NCBI GenBank assembly: GCA_964030475.1
Contig: CAXIPT010000009.1
Coordinates: forward strand, 3,338,223 to 3,402,222
From: Tethya wilhelma
Lineage: Eukaryota; Porifera; Demospongiae; Tethyida; Tethyidae
DNA length: 64,000 bases
Direction of reading: 5' to 3'
Shown here: positions 10,501 through 23,100 of the stretch, piece by piece
Position numbering within the stretch: position 1 is the first letter of the stretch
How the letters are laid out: each line of letters opens with the position of its first letter
Made by a program: the position numbers and the translations under genes
The notes under the pieces: model-generated
Databases searched by the model: none
Seen by the model: the letters and a program-made list of their open reading frames with translations, nothing else
Told to the model about the DNA's origin: nothing

Positions 10501-11105
10501 TGTAGGCAGGTTCACACCTTCTTCTTCTACCACTTGGAGCATCACCTTTGACCAAGCTGTATGTCTAGAAAATGACTGCTGAGAATACTAGAAATATCAT
10601 GCACACACAATATAATTCTTTATAATACAGATATCTCGTCCCAGCTCAAGCAGATACATCAGATTCTATGAAACAACTACTGGAAGGAATGTTTATAACT
10701 TTAATGTTCGTTCATCATCAGCCACATATCCATCAACAGGCAGTGGAGGACGGATACTAACATTCAGATTTAGTTACACCTTTACAGCTGGACTTGCCCA
10801 CCATATTCTACTTGATAGCGGTACATGCAATGATTGACTATAGCCCAGTAAAAGCATCTACATGAATGGTCATGTATTGATTGTGCATGCATTAATTTTC
10901 TTATACAGGTATTGCTGTGGGGACAGAATTTTGCAACCAAGAATCGCTCGCTGTTACAAGCAGAACATTTTGGACCTTCTCAACAGGTTAATTTTCTCTG
11001 CCCAGAATGCTGGATCACATCTAACAGAGAATCTTTTTACTATGATAAAATTTCTTATAATAGGCTGTGCAATAGGATATGTCCAAAGTGGAAGTTCTTG
11101 TGTAG
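7573..11105 (+). CDS. gene B N-terminal ectodomain: signal peptide and HFRGG region (10 exons)
   Basis: Exons 7573-7716, 7985-8232, 8422-8692, 8759-9048, 9129-9290, 9379-9419, 10464-10558, 10631-10820, 10909-10986 and 11064-11105; all junctions keep the frame. Exon 1 encodes MVGTCASKLWLLVAITLHVV, a signal peptide, then SHFRGGIVQWRPVN. The following exons hold spaced cysteines (CTSGCSGTLGDLTFHC, SSCCWIS, RCRWAVGNECGGVCNGLPG, NACTITW, SCIPVPFGTTY). The TFDQAISRPSSSRYIRFYE segment looks like a separate beta-sandwich, and GCAIGYVQSGSSC leads into the EGF modules. ATG 7573 is chosen because gene C has a matching start with the same exon length class. I do not recognise a named domain before the EGF part. 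Gene C repeats all ten exons with the same phases, which confirms the structure. Confidence 0.85.
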
Positions 11106-14100
11106 GTAAGAAAGGATAGGATCTAGGTTCAGTATTAGTGTAGTTTAGCCATTGCAATTGCTTTAATTTTTGCAAACAGATGTCAATGAGTGTACAGCAG
11201 GCACATACACATGTCCCACTAATGCTGGCTGTGTGAATACTGTTGGCAGTTACATCTGCCAGTGTCTAACAGGCTTTGAAACTATTGGAAACAACTGTGT
11301 TGGTAAGGATTGTTAAAATTAGTCTATCTCACAATTTTATATTTTGCTTGTCCTATAATTTTTTTTTTTTTGTCCCTCCACAGATATCAATGAGTGTACC
11401 CGTGGTACCCATCAGTGTCATGTTGCTGCTACCTGTACCAATACCATGGGAAGTTACACTTGTACTTGTCCTACAGGATCAACAGGCAATGGAAGGACTT
11501 GCACGGGTAAATGACCTAAATGATGCATTATTTTCAAATTCCCAGCCAAAATTAAGACTGTTTTCATTTTTTCCCCCCTCCGATTAATTTTTGCTATAGA
11601 TTTGTGTAATGAATGTACTGGAGAACCCTCAGGATGTGGTCTTCACAACTGCAATACCAATACCTCTGATTGCACTAACACTATCGGTAGTTTCCAGTGC
11701 ACCTGTCGATTTGGTCTTGCCTCAGATGGAGTCTCGTGTACTCGTAAGTTTCTACTGTATAATATGTATAATATTATAATCATTTCTATTGCTAAGTGTA
11801 CATGCAATGCCTGTGATAAAAATAACTTCAATATACTGACAAGTCACGCTCTTTCTGTGTACTTTGTATTTAATTGTTGTTGTTGTTGTTGTTTGTTTGT
11901 TTGTTTGTTTGTTTCTAGCTCCACCCAGACCAGACCCTCCCACTTCTATACAAGTCCCACTTATTGGTACCACAACCATCACCATTACATGGGTAGCACC
12001 TCCGGTCTCAGTGGGCAATACTATCTCAGTTTATGTCCTTGTGTTGACTGAGAGTGGAAGAGGTGTTTCCATCACCCAGTCTGTGACAGGAACCTCGTAC
12101 ACCTTCAGTGGGCTACAAGAGTACAGGACTTACACTTGTGTCATCACTGCTGTGAGTATCTATGGTCCTATTTCAGTTGCCACTGCACCTCTGACAATAA
12201 CAACACAACAAGCAGGTAAGACAGTATGTTTAGTCTCTTCAAATATTATGGTTGTAAGTTGGAGGTATATATTTTTGGAAGTCAGCTCGTGTCTATGAAT
12301 AAAATAGCTATTATATACTATATTCTCTGCTCCAATTCCCATAAGTTCTATAGTAGCTCAGTAGCGAAAGCATTTGACTAGGATTTGCAAGCATTTTTTG
12401 AGGCCATTTGAAAAATTCAATGGAAAAAAAGATCCCTTTGAGATCTAGCTATTATTCATTCACCAGATCTTGAAACATTGTGATATTCTTTCCTCCAGCT
12501 CCAAGCGCTCCTCCTGAGAATTTTGTGGCTCAACCCAGCTCCCCCCGTTCGGCCACCATCAGCTGGAACCCTCCTCCCTCTGATGAAATTAATGGAATCA
12601 TCATCCGATATGTCATCAACGTCACAGTGGTGGGCACTGGTGCTACCTTCCAGCTTACCTCCACCACCACCACTCTCACTGTGAACTCTCTCTCTCCCTA
12701 TACCACATATGTGTGTATCATTGCTGCTGTCACTTCTGTTGGAATTGGTCCCTTCAGCACTCAGTTCACACTGATCACACCACAAGATGGTAAAACTTTT
12801 TCAGTAGCTGTATAGTCAATCATTTGCACTTAAGAAAGCACTTAATTGTATCTGTGTCCAAAAGAAAGTCATTTGATTGTGAAGTTAGTTTTTGATTAGT
12901 GCATCTAAAGAATTGGATCCTCCTAACAAATCAGGGCTGATTTGATTTCTTTTCCCTTCTCCTTCTTCTTCTCAGCTCCAACCAGACCTCCTCAGAATGT
13001 TGTCCTCACTCCTGTCAGTTCTACCTCCATCAACCTGGCCTGGTCCCCACCACCAGCGGCTGACATCAATGGTGTCATCACTGAATACCGTATCAACATC
13101 ACCGAGGTGATCACAGGAAGAATCATCACCCTGACGTCTACAACCACCTCCATAGTAGCCCAAGGACTCCATCCCTACTATGACTATGAGTGTATTGTCA
13201 GTGCTTACACTGTCGACATTGGGCCATACACACAAGTGTTCAGGATCACTACACCAGAAGATGGTAAGTATATAGAGGGGAAAGTCAAAGTATTAAGTAT
13301 CAAATTGAATTTATTTCTGGGGTTCTTGATTACTTAAATGTCTGGAGACTAACAAAGAACCCCTTTGAGTCTAATAAAATCAATCTATTCTGTTTTTCAC
13401 AGTGCCAAGTGGAAGTCCTCTTAGCTTTGGTGGATCAGCTAGCACCTCTCGTTCAGCCACCATCTCTTGGGATCCTCCTCAAGCTGATCTTCAAAATGGA
13501 GTCATCATCAGCTATGTCATCAATGTGACGGTCCAGGAGACTGGTGTTTCCTTCCAGCTCACCTCCAACACCACCTCACTGACTGTCACTAGCCTCTCAC
13601 CTTATAGAAACTTCATCTGTATCATTGCTGCAGTCACCTCTGTTGGGATAGGACCATTTAGTGGACAGTTCATCCTTACTACCCCACAAGATGGTATGTG
13701 TCTACTCACATGCAAGCAAGCTGATTGTAAAGGAAAAAATCTTACTTATAGAACAAAGGAGACGCTGAAATTTTGTTTGATCTTTGACTAACTTTGAAAG
13801 CAATAGCCATATTTTTCTGTCATCCATTTAATGCAATCAAGTATAGGTTATGCATAAATGTGAATGTGTATGTTATTTTTCTATTGTATAGTTCCAACTC
13901 GACCCCCGCAGTCGCCTGTAGCTGTGGCTAGAAATCCAAGAGCCATTTATTGCACATGGAGCCCTCCACCATTTGAACATCAAAATGGACAGATCATAGA
14001 GTATAGGATCAACATCACTGAAGTCAACACGGGAACTGTGTTCACTAGAGTCAGTACCAGCACCTCTATTCTGATTTCATCTCTTCACCCTGACTATGTC

Positions 14101-17100
14101 TATGAATGGATAGTGACTACAGTGACTATAGGAGAGGGTCCTTACACCTCGACCTCTAGTATCAGGTTGCCAGAAGATGGTGAGAATTAAGAGATTATGT
14201 TCATAGAAAAATTGCTGTTGCTTGCTCACTGCACTGTCAGATGCTTTTCCCAATATTCATTGGTTTAGACAATGAGCTATGCTTTGCATTGTCAGTGGCT
14301 TATGCTTTGTGATATTCATTGGTTTAGACAAGTGTCTCAATGAACAGCACATTAAATTTAATCTCTCTATGTATTTCCCTAGCTCCCAGTGGGCCACCAC
14401 AGTCTCCTGTTGCTACTGCTCTGAGTGCTCAAAGCATCCAGCTAACATGGCAGCCACCCCTCCTTGAGGACCAAAATGGTGTCATTACTGGTTACATCAT
14501 CACAGTTACCTCCCTCACCACTTCCGTCAGTACCCAGTACACAACTGCTAACACCACCTTCACTGTTCCTAGCCTCACTCCATTCACCAACTATGTGTGT
14601 GTGGTTGCTGCCACTACTGCCATCGGACAAGGACCATTCAGTACCACATTTGTTGTCCAGACACTGGAATCTGGTATGGTACACTTATACAATAACTGAG
14701 TTAATATACATGTAAAAGTACAACAGTCCTGCTATAATAATTATAGATTGTTTTCTATTTGTACTAGCTAACCAGAATTTTATAACCAAACTTTTGCATT
14801 TTTCTATTTTCCCCTCACATGTAGCTCCTGGTTCTCATCCTTCCAATTTCACTGGTACTTCTGTCAACTCCACCTCAATCTACCTGACTTGGGACCCCCC
14901 ACCTCCATCCCAGGTGAATGGAGTCATTCGAGAGTATCGTATAAACATCACTGAAGCTGCTACTGGAGATGTCTTTCAGTATACAACACCACCCAATGAG
15001 TTGGAGCTGATTGTTGGAGATTTGCACCCTTACTATATCTACCACTGCTCTGTGGTGGCTTATACCATTCTACCGGGTCCCTATACTGCACAGTTTACCA
15101 TCCAAACTGAAGAGGATAGTAAGTAGTACCAAAAATTCATTGGAAAAAAAATCTAGTTGAGACTCGAACCCAGGCTTTAAACTCTGGTCAATTGCTCTTA
15201 TCATTAAGCTACTATAGAGAGCTCACATGCATTGGAGCAGAGAATACTAGTATTCTACTACTATTTATGCAGACATTATTTTTCTTGTTTTATGTATACC
15301 TGATTCATTGTTGATAGACTGACAGTCTCAACTCTCTATACATAACATCATGTAATTTGTGTTATGATCATTATGTGACTATGTATTCATGATGTNTGAC
15401 CATGATGTTGAGTGGAGTTCCATAGGGAGCTAGAAATGAACGGTGAAACACAACAGCATGTGTGAATGGAAGAGACATGGATATTAAATTTTCTAGAAAC
15501 ATTTACTCTTGCAATCAAGTTCTGCCTAGAAGTATCAAACTCTTCTAATTTCAGCCATTAATTCCAATTTAAATCTGTGACACAAGTAACACAGCAGAGC
15601 ATCTACAAAATATCATAACTCACTGGATTGTGGTGTCATTGCTGAGATAGAGTCATAAGGTCCGGTACCAATTCTAGTGGAAGCGGCAACACTGAAGTTA
15701 TAGTTGGTAAATGGTAGCAGGTCCCCCACAATGGCAGTGGTACCACCTTGCATTGATGCACTGACAACAATCGTGGAAGCATTGTTAGTGTCGTCTTCAA
15801 CTAGGATGGTGTAGGAGACCACCACACCATAGGGAGTGGCAGGTAGGTACCAGCTAAGAGAGGCTGTGGTGGCATTGACAATGGACACTTGGAGGTTGGC
15901 AGGAGGGTCAGCTGGAACTAAAGAAATGTATACAAGACAAGCAACACCCTATACTACCAACAGCCATAACCTTATACATAATGCCTAGTAGTGATCAGAG
16001 TTCATGCATCACCAGGCATCCCCATTTTCGATTGCTTAAAATTACAACTTGAACTTTCAAAAGTGCAACAACTACAAGAGAAAGGAGCCTGGGAATCAGA
16101 ACTAGAGGGACATAGGGAGATAGTAGTTCACTAGATGTACAATTATGTTTCTTACTGAATTCATCGGTGACTTCAAACTCATAGTCGGTGGTGTTTCCCT
16201 CTCCAACTGAAGTGTTGGCAGACACAAAGCAGCCATAACTAGTGAAGGGAGTCAGATCAGTAATGGTCGTATTTTGTTCAGATCCAGCAACAATGTTCAT
16301 GGTGATTGAATTTTGAATTGGGGTAATACCCGTGCTCCCCTGTCCACTTCCCACGCTCCCCTGTCCACTTCCTGCGCTCCCCTGTCCACTTCCCACGCTC
16401 TCCTGTCCACTTCCTGCGCTCCCCTGTCCACTTCCCACGCTCTCCTGTCCACTTCCTGCACTCCCCTGTCCACTTCCCGCACTCCCCTGTCCACTTTCAT
16501 AGTCATCAGCCTCTTCACAGTAGACATTGTAGTAGGTTATAAACCCATTGGGGACTGCTGGGGGGTTCCAAGCCACAAACAGGGAATATGGGTCCCCATC
16601 AATTCTTGTCACACTGAGATTGGTGGGCTCTGATGGTACTGTTGGTAAAGGCAAGCCAAATGAATGCTTAGTTTTGATACAAAGGCATGCCAGGTATGCT
16701 CATGAATAATCATAATTAATCTGAGGCATGCAACACTTAAAATTAATTAGGAATGGCTTGGAAATCATTTGTATCAAAATAACATTATGAGAACTATGGG
16801 CTTGAAAGTCTCCCCTTAAATAAGAACGCTTTATAATCACTTAGTAACAGATTTACTGTAAATACAGTGTGATTCTATATATGGTATGCAAAAACAACAT
16901 GCACGAATAATTTTAATAGTATTTCATTAAGCATACTTGCACATGTAAACACTTACAGTCTTCCAATGTCCTCTCCGTAACACTGTCTTCAGGTCCAAAC
17001 CCAACGGACGTTCTAGCTGAGAGTGTGAACATGTAGAAGGTGAATGGTCTCAGACTAGAGACACTCGTGGAAGTGGATAATAAAACATGAGACACTAGGA

Positions 17101-20100
17101 CACTTCCTGTAGCTATGTCTGTGGCCGTAAAGTTGTAGGCAAGGATTGGTCCATTTCTGTTCTCCTGACGAGGTGGGTCCCAAGAGATTCCAATCACAGA
17201 AGACGAGAGAGCAATGGTGGTGATGTTTTCAGGGGGGCCAGATGGAACTGAGAAACAACAGACAAAAGCAAATTAATCTCTGTTGTAAATTTTGTTAGAA
17301 AGTGATTCAAATAAGTGATTTCAATAGCAATCTATATATACAAGTAGTAAAAATTTCAAAAAAATTAGTAGTGTAGGAATGGGCAATGCGGTAAAAAGTA
17401 TTGGAACAAGGCATGTCTCAATTTCGGCACATGACTACTTCATTTTTATTCTTGGTCCCTCATATGAGGCTAAGTCACTGCTGTATAAATGCAACGATTT
17501 GTACAATTATGTTTGCATGGGTTTAAATTACCACTAATCAGCTGGCTAAGCAGCGCATGGAGTAAACTATACAGACAAGTGACTTAAACTGGACTGTTAG
17601 TCAAGAGTTGGGTATAAAAATGAAGTAGTCATGTGCCGAAATTGAGACATGCCTTGTTCCAATACTTTTTACCGCATTGCCCATTCCTACACTACTAATT
17701 TTTTTGAAATTTTTACTACTTGTTCATTCACTTTTTTCAACACTACAGTGTGGAGACTATATGAGACTGGTTAGTCCCTAGAAAAAGCTTGAGTAGCAGC
17801 TACATATATAGTGATACACTTTAATTATGCTGGAAGATGCTAATGCGCATGCGCATAATAATATAATGCCACGTGGATAATGACCTTTGAACCTAAAAAA
17901 TGGCTGCATTGCAGTATATGAATTTATACACTAAGTTTCAAAGCTTTCTAGTTTTTGTTTAGGCCTATTTATGATGGAAACGAGTATCAAGGAATGTAGT
18001 ACCCATGAAAAGAACTTACTGTGTGCCGTCAAAGTTGGCTCAACACAATCTGGATCTCTGGAAATCCTTTTCAAGTAAGTCAGTTAGGAAGGAAGTACGT
18101 AAGTTAGGTGAACAAAAATGGCACTATTGTGGCTTCCCACTAGCGCTCTCTACGAGTGCTGAGAAAAGTTTTTGTGAGTTTTAGGCCTTGCATGAAGTCG
18201 GTAATCTGTCAGTAAGAGCCTCTGAGTAGGTTTGAAGGTTTAATTTTGTTTGAATAGATTTTTATAGTGACCAACATTTTGTACTGTGTCTATGGGACAG
18301 TCGGCCCATTCCTACTATACGTACTACCGTACGTATGATATGTTGGCAGTGAACATGTGTACCTGCCATTAGAGCCTGAACAGCAAACACTGTTGAGAAT
18401 GGCCCAGGGGCAACAGTAATAGCTGCCACCCTACACTCGTAGACATAGTCAGGATGGAGGGACTCAAAAAAGATGGAGGTGGTGGTAGTGTTGACTTCAA
18501 AACTGTAGCCAGTCTCTCTTTCAGTCACACTCACGACATAGCCAGTCAGTACCCCATTCAGGATATCCACACTTGGAGATAGTGGGTCCCATTCCAAACT
18601 GATGCTGGAATGGTCGATGGCAAATCCCCTGATGTTAGTTGGAGCAACAGATGGAGCTGTAGGAGGAGCAATATTATGAAAACAATGTTTAACCTCTTAT
18701 AAATCAGCTTTAAAAAGTCTATTTGGCTGAGTTAGCAAATAATTGTTATCATTGCTTGACACTGAATGGTGTCTACCACAAGAAAATGAGTGAAATCATT
18801 AATGATGATGGGTGCATGAACATGTGCATGAATACTACAAGAAACATATATACTAGCCTCGTACCCAGGCCCCTCCCTCCTCAGAAAATGGTTAAAGGAG
18901 AGAGCCTAGGTACGAGGCAATATACTGACCACTTTGAGGTAATGTGATGACTATGGTGTCACTGATGGGTCCCTCTCCTATGGTGACTGCAGACACACTG
19001 CAGTTATAGGTGTAGAAAGGCCTCAGGTCTCCAATAGTGTATTTCGAGGAGTTGGTGGTGATCTCCCATGAGGTACCATTAGTGACGTCGCTAATGTAAA
19101 TGATGTAATGACGTATCATTCCATTTACGAGGTCGTAACGAGGGGGGTCCCAGGTTAACGAGAGAGAGGTGGTCGTTGTATGAGTGGCAGTTAGATTTGC
19201 AGGAGATGCAGATGGAACTAAGAACAAGCACAAGAGAACAATCCAATAAATAAAATTTGATTAAATCACAGAGAAGAATGTGTTGGCTCTGCAATTCATT
19301 GAAGCAAAGAAAAACAATAAATGTAAGCAAATATTTGACAGACAAACTTCAAAAAAAATGTTAGTATAAGCAACACAAACAGTCCCTATATAGCACATCC
19401 CACTTGTTTTTCTCTGAGGAACTTGCAGAACCAACACATTCTTCTCAAGGATTTAGTCAGCGCTACATGCTACATGCACACGAGAAATGCATGTGCATGT
19501 GAATTTGCTGCAGAGGCAAATGTCACTCTCATGATATGGGATGTACAAAATCAATGAAGTTATGCCTACTCAGGAATCAAAACAAAGTCTCACTTGTTTC
19601 TCTAGAGTTGCTAAGTGATTAGTCAGAATTTATTCACATGTAACACTAAAGCAGGAATACATATGAATTGCCGCACAGGCACATCATGGGATGTATGAAT
19701 GGAGTTGTTGAACAAATACTCACTTGTTTCTCCAGACATGACGTAGAATTCTGGTGTGAATGGTCCCAGTGCAGTAGTGAATGCTGCCACTCTACATCGA
19801 TAGGTGTAGAAGGGATGAAGAGGGCCAATGTTGATGTGTGTTTGAATGGCATGAAAGGTCCAGGAGTTGTTAGTGATCACCTCAGTGACATCCACCAGGT
19901 AAAAGAGGAGCACTCCATTGAGATGGTCAGCTGGGACAGGAGACCAGCTCATATATATGAGAGTGGATGTCTCGGCCACAGGGTAGCCAAAGGGAGACAC
20001 AGGGGGAGCCGTGGGTACTACAGATATGCAAGACAAGTGGGATTAGGGGGAAACTTAATGCATTAACAAACACATGTAAAGAAGGTTTAACAATATATAT

Positions 20101-23100
20101 TTGCATCAGACATAAAAACATATACAAAAGCACAACAAGTGCATGTTGTCCACTATACTCTAAATGACTGTTCTGTAATAGACACACCATCTTGCAATGT
20201 GAGAATGGAGTATGAAGTTGAAAACGGTCCAGGACTGACTGTGAATGCTGCAATCCTAATGCTGTACATGTAGTAAGGGTGAAGATTAGTCAGAGTGAAG
20301 CTGGTCTGGTCTGAGAGTGTCTGATAGCTGAGAACTATTCCAGTGGCATTCTCGTAAGCTTCAATGATGTAGTATCGAATGACTCCATTCTGTCTGTCAA
20401 TTTGAGGTGCACTCCATGACAGGTCCACTGAACGTGACATGGTGTTGCTGTGTGACACTGTCACTGGAGGAGCTTCAGGAGCGTTTTCAGGTGTGGTGAT
20501 GGTCACAGCCACACTGAATGGTCCTCTACCAACAGATGTGTGAGCAGCAATGATACAAGTGTAGGCAGTGTAAGGGGTCAGGTTCGTGAGAGAGTAGGAT
20601 GTGGTGTTGGAACCAACAGTGATGCTACTGGTGCCCAATGCAGAGCTGATGTTGATGGTGTAGTCTATGATAATACCATTGATGTCTTGAGGCAGAGGCA
20701 CTTCCCAGTTCAGAACAAGTGACCTCGAGTCATTGATGGTTAGATTAGAATTCTGAGGTGGTCCACTTGGAGCTGAATTAAAACCAAGGATAATGAAATA
20801 TACTAAAGTACCGTATTACCCTGTTTAAATGTTTAAGTGTTATTTACTATATCCACAGTTGTTGATTGAAGACAAGTTTAAATAGAGACTCAACAAGAAA
20901 AATTTGGTAATCGGTTCATTGTAGTGTGATTGCCTCCATATTTCATACAATTTTCCTTTTTCTGGGCCATCATTTCTGTCAGCTTTCAAAGTGGTAAGTA
21001 AATTTTTCAACCACATGGTGTACTGACAGGAACCTGACATTTATGTCAAAACTTAAATGGGCCAGGTGTTCAATATTTGATTTGTGCTAGGTCTCGCAGG
21101 TGCTAAAATGATCGAGGCAGGCATTTAATTCAGAACCACCTTTAAATGAGGTAATACGGTCTAGTATATATTCTGAACGTATACCATGATATTATGATTT
21201 CTCCCTNCCTCCTTGAGGACCAAAATGGTGTCATTACTGGTTACATCATCACAGTCACCTCCCTCACCACTTCCATCAGTACCCAGTACACAACTGCTAA
21301 CACCAACTTCACTGTTTCTAGCCTCACTCCATTCACTAACTATGTGTGTGTGGTTTCTGCCACTACTGCCATCGGACAGGGACCATTTAGTGCTACGTTT
21401 GCTGTCCGAACACTGGAATCTGGTATGTTATACCAATTAGTTTATAGCAGATCTAGCAAATTTTACAGATTTAATTTTATTGGCTAGAAAAAAAATCATA
21501 GCTTTTGCATTTTCTATTTTACTTCCCTCCCCCTCCCCATGTAGCTCCTGGTTCTCATCCTTCCAACTTTACTGGTTCTTCTGTCAACTCCACTTCAATC
21601 TACCTGACTTGGGACCCCCCACCTCCATCCCAAGTGAATGGAGTCATTAGGGAGTATCGTATAAACATCACTGAAGCTGCTACTGGAGATGTCTTTCAGT
21701 ACACAACACCACCCAATGAGTTGGAGCTGATTGTTGGAGATTTGCACCCTTACTATATCTACCATTGCTCTGTGGTGGCTTACACCATTCTACCAGGTCC
21801 CTATACTGCACAGTTTACCATCCAAACTGAAGAAGATAGTAAGTAGTACCAAAAATTTATTGGAAAAATCTTGAGAACTAGCTGGGATTTGAACCCAGAT
21901 CTTTCGAACTCTGGTCGTACGCTCTTACCGTGCATTGAGCTACTAGAGCTCACATGCATTGGAGCAGAGAATAGTAGTATATACTACTATTCATGCAGAC
22001 ATTAATTTTCTAGTTTTATGTACCTGATTCATTAATTGTTGATAGACAGACAGTCTCTGCTCTCTATGCATAACATTATATAATCTGTATTATATGATTA
22101 GATGAAGTATGTGACTATGTATTCACGGTGTAACTTTATACTCCATCCCATGCAGTTCCTAGTGGACCTCCCACCAACTTAATCACAGGTGCAGTGGATG
22201 CTCGGACCATTTCACTGACATGGGATCTTCCACTAGCGGACCAACAGAATGGCATTTTACGCTACTACCTTGTCACTCTCACTTCAGTCTTACCCACTGT
22301 GACTCGTAACATATCAGCCACTCAGAGGACAATCAGTGTGGGGGGCCTCAGACCTTACACACTTTACTCATGCCAAGTGCAGGTTGCTACTATTGGACTG
22401 GGACCACCAACCCTTGTGCAGTCCATATGGACACCAGAAGATGGTATGTGCTTAATGATTTAATTTGAAAAGGAATTCTTTTTACAAGTAGAATAATGCA
22501 AGCTCTCTTTTTTTTTTCTTTGTTATTTCTTATACAAATATAGCATAATGTATGTATCTTATCCTTACTATAATTACACAGCTCCAAGTGGACCACCCCA
22601 GAACTCTAATCTCACCGTCAATGACTCAAGGTCTCTTGTTCTGAACTGGGAAGTGCCTCTGCCTCAAGACATCAATGGCATTATCATAGACTACACCATC
22701 AACATCAGCTCTGCATTGGGCACCAGTAGCATCACTGTTGGTTCTAACACCACATCCTACACTCTCACCAACCTGACCCCTTACACTGCCTACACTTGTA
22801 TCGTTGCTGCTCACACATCTGTTGGTAGAGGACCATTCAGTGTGGCTGTGACNTGTGACACTATCACTGGAGGAGCTTCAGGAGCTCCTCCAGTGATAGT
22901 GTCACATAGCAACACCATGTCACGTACAGTGGACCTGTCCTGGGGTGCACCTCAAAGTGACAGACAGAATGGAGTCATTCGATACTACATCATTGAAGCT
23001 TACGAGAATGCCACTGGAATGGTCCTCAGATATCAGACCCTCTCTGATCAGACCAGCTTCACTCTGACTAACCTTCACCCTTACTACACATACAGCATTA

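Noticed and set aside
12456..14684. Ser/Gly/Asp-rich minus-strand frames opposite FN3 exons
   Set aside because: Antisense shadows produced by the repeated Thr/Ser/Pro codon usage of FN3 exons; the sense frame has splice sites and domain motifs.
16297..16633. Alternative open frames over the 21-bp repeat (both strands)
   Set aside because: Any 21-bp repeat is open in several frames; only the minus-strand frame joined to the FN3 exon has flanking domain sequence.
15397..21206. A separate minus-strand FN3 gene between parts of gene B
   Set aside because: It has no start, signal, transmembrane or end exons, is bounded by single Ns, and shares a 1,040-bp end with 33580-34619, which fits a flipped contig better.
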